Source: an uncultured Calothrix sp. (GTDB lineage: Bacteria; Cyanobacteriota; Cyanobacteriia; Cyanobacteriales; Nostocaceae). From it: DNA of 42,325 nucleotides. A program made the translations under genes and the position numbers. Under the pieces are notes generated by a model, which saw nothing but the letters and a program-made list of their open reading frames with translations, ran no database searches and was not told where the DNA came from. This document shows, piece after piece, positions 40,990 to 42,325 of this stretch. The stretch is from contig CALJJQ010000082.1 in assembly GCA_937973965.1 (NCBI GenBank), forward strand, positions 1-42,325, in the 5' to 3' direction. Each line of letters opens with the position of its first letter. The stretch's first letter is position 1.

Positions 40990-41916
40990 TCAAGATGGAG
41001 AAATATCTGTGGTGGCTGTTGACGGTTGACCGTTGACAGCCAACTGTATATCTGGGTGAGTAGTTGGGGAAATTACATGTGGGAATTGGATGGATTCGAC
41101 AGTGGGGGTGTGGCCTAACCAGTTCAAAGCAGATTGGGCAAATTCTTGGGGACAGCCACTGACAACAAATCGAGTTGGCATGGGTGGATAGTTATTGCGT
41201 AATCCCAGTAACTCTAGTTCTTGGGTGCAAGCACTGACAACATGTTGTGCCGGATTTACCAGACGAACTCGTTCTGGAAGTAGCGATCGCAGGATTGGTT
41301 CCAAGTGGGGATAATGGGTACAACCGTAGACCAGAGTATCAATTTCTGCTTCCAGAAGCGGTTCCAGGTAGGAACGAGCGACCGCAAGGGTGTAGGGGTC
41401 GTGGATACGGTTTTGTTCGATTAGGGGTACAAATTCTGGACAACCGACCTGCCACACCTGGATATTGGGATTAATTTCCTGGATAGCTTGTTTATAGGCA
41501 TTACTTTTAGCAGTTGCAGGGGTAGCAATTACACCGATACGGGAGCCAGCTTGAACAGCAGCCCTAGCCCCTGGTAAAATTACGCCGAGGATGGGAAAAT
41601 GGAATTCCTGGCGTACAGTATCCAAAGCCAAAGCCGAGCTAGTATTGCAAGCCATGATGGTCATTTTTACCCCTTGGGCTTGCATCCAAGTGAGAATTTC
41701 CCAATTAAACTGGCAAATCTCGGCAGGAGTCCGAATTCCGTAGGGAAGTCGGGCTGTGTCGCCGAGATAGATAATTGATTCATGGGGAAGTTGGCGGTAG
41801 AGTTCCCGTAATACTGTTAATCCCCCCACACCACTATCAAAAACACCAATGGGAGCGCGTTGAGGTTCGCGCGCAAAGGTTTGGAGATTAGCTTCAAAAA
41901 TTGCAGATGGAAGCAC
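40990..41916 (-). CDS. murI: Glutamate racemase
   Basis: A 308-residue MurI that supplies D-glutamate for peptidoglycan. Catalytic Cys90 (MACNTSS) and Cys199 (YGCTHYPHL), with IGVFDSGVGGLTVLREL carrying the conserved Asp27, and YLGDTARLPYG. The C-terminus extends some 35 residues beyond the usual end with a Thr/Ser-rich tail. It starts at GTG 41916; no ATG lies between it and the core, and no clear Shine-Dalgarno is seen, so the exact start is uncertain. Confidence 0.95.
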   Translation of the reverse strand: MLPSAIFEANLQTFAREPQRAPIGVFDSGVGGLTVLRELYRQLPHESIIYLGDTARLPYGIRTPAEICQFNWEILTWMQAQGVKMTIMACNTSSALALDTVRQEFHFPILGVILPGARAAVQAGSRIGVIATPATAKSNAYKQAIQEINPNIQVWQVGCPEFVPLIEQNRIHDPYTLAVARSYLEPLLEAEIDTLVYGCTHYPHLEPILRSLLPERVRLVNPAQHVVSACTQELELLGLRNNYPPMPTRFVVSGCPQEFAQSALNWLGHTPTVESIQFPHVISPTTHPDIQLAVNGQPSTATTDISPS

Positions 41917-42010
41917 AGGCTAGAGTTGATAATTAGTTTTTTTGGATTATATGATACGCTATGGAAAAAAAATAAGAATGCTAGTTACATTCTTGTTTGT
42001 CGGATAACTT

Positions 42011-42084
42011 ATATCGATTCTCTTGTACTTTGTAATAAATGAAACTAGAATAATCAACGGTTACAGCCCCTGATATGTAGCAAG
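42011..42084 (+). repeat. About 75-bp dispersed repeat, inverted copy of 2682-2755
   Basis: ATATCGATTCTCTTGTACTT through GAAACTAGAATAATCAACGG to ATATGTAGCAAG is the reverse complement of the left-end copy with a handful of changes. Confidence 0.8.
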
Positions 42085-42275
42085 AATTTTATCAGAAAAT
42101 ACAGGTAGGAATGCCTGTTCCATATCCACAATAGAAAATTGGATCATTAGGGCTTGTTAAAAAATAGTAAAACTCTGATATTGCAAGAATTAAAGGCAAT
42201 AAAGTTCATTTAGACTTAAAAGCCTGATTATTGGTTAGGTTAGGTTGAAGAATGTAGAGGTAGTAGCACTGGTGG

Positions 42276-42325
42276 AATGCGTCCCCACGCGGAGCATCGG
42301 GACGAGATAATCACAAAAAATGTGT
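42276..42325. repeat. Hairpin repeat GCGTCCC...GGGACG, second copy
   Basis: It matches 3783-3831 with three or four substitutions and is cut by the window end. Confidence 0.8.

Larger units (their letters stand above)
41917..42325. other. Right-end non-coding region with two dispersed repeats
   Basis: No gene is seen. It contains the inverse copy (42011-42084) of the repeat at 2682-2755 and the GCGTCCC...GGGACG hairpin repeat (42276-42325), which runs to the end of the window. Confidence 0.6.

Overview
The window comes from a filamentous, heterocyst-forming cyanobacterium (Nostocales type; the genus cannot be fixed from sequence alone). The evidence is the photosystem I genes psaF, psaJ and psaL, the heterocyst genes hetZ and patU, an NsiR1-like small-RNA array with HetR-type palindromes, a solanesyl-diphosphate synthase, many GCGATCGC (HIP1) octamers, and a heavy load of short palindromic and MITE-like repeats between genes.

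Layout. 1-5.1 kb: a truncated TPR gene, cobL (cobalamin), an orphan OmpR-type regulator and hisG, separated by repeats. 5.2-12.3 kb: a minus-strand exopolysaccharide cluster (WecG/TagA-type glycosyltransferase, Wzc-like co-polymerase/kinase, serine-acetyltransferase-like acyltransferase, GT2 and GT4 glycosyltransferases) broken up by repeat arrays. 13.5-19 kb: a C-type-lectin/FG-GAP-type protein, an orphan peptide-type substrate-binding lipoprotein and a small methyltransferase. 19.2-20.6 kb: the stress genes dps and csbD. 20.9-23.7 kb: gatB, three tandem NsiR1-like sRNA genes, and tRNA-Tyr, tRNA-Thr and tRNA-Pro. 23.9-28.1 kb: a Ycf52-like GNAT, a protein with two ACT-like segments, an alpha/beta hydrolase and tsaD. 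28.5-31.6 kb: psaF-psaJ-psaL, gmk and remA. 32.4-38.1 kb: a transglutaminase-like membrane protein lacking catalytic residues, patU and hetZ overlapping in one operon, and a divergent conserved protein. 38.7-41.9 kb: sds, a small membrane-protein candidate and murI.

How it fits together. Most genes are housekeeping or photosynthetic. The distinctive content is developmental: hetZ-patU, and a three-copy sRNA array whose promoters carry palindromes like the HetR operator, here next to gatB and tRNAs rather than hetF. The other strong signal is repeats. At least six dispersed families occur, several as near-identical copies tens of kb apart, and some end at or supply the stop codon of a gene (cobL, the response regulator, wzc).

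Limits: no database search was possible. Family names rest on recognised motifs and remembered family sequences. Start codons were chosen by eye; many apparent ORFs that open with TTG or GTG were trimmed to the first well-supported ATG.
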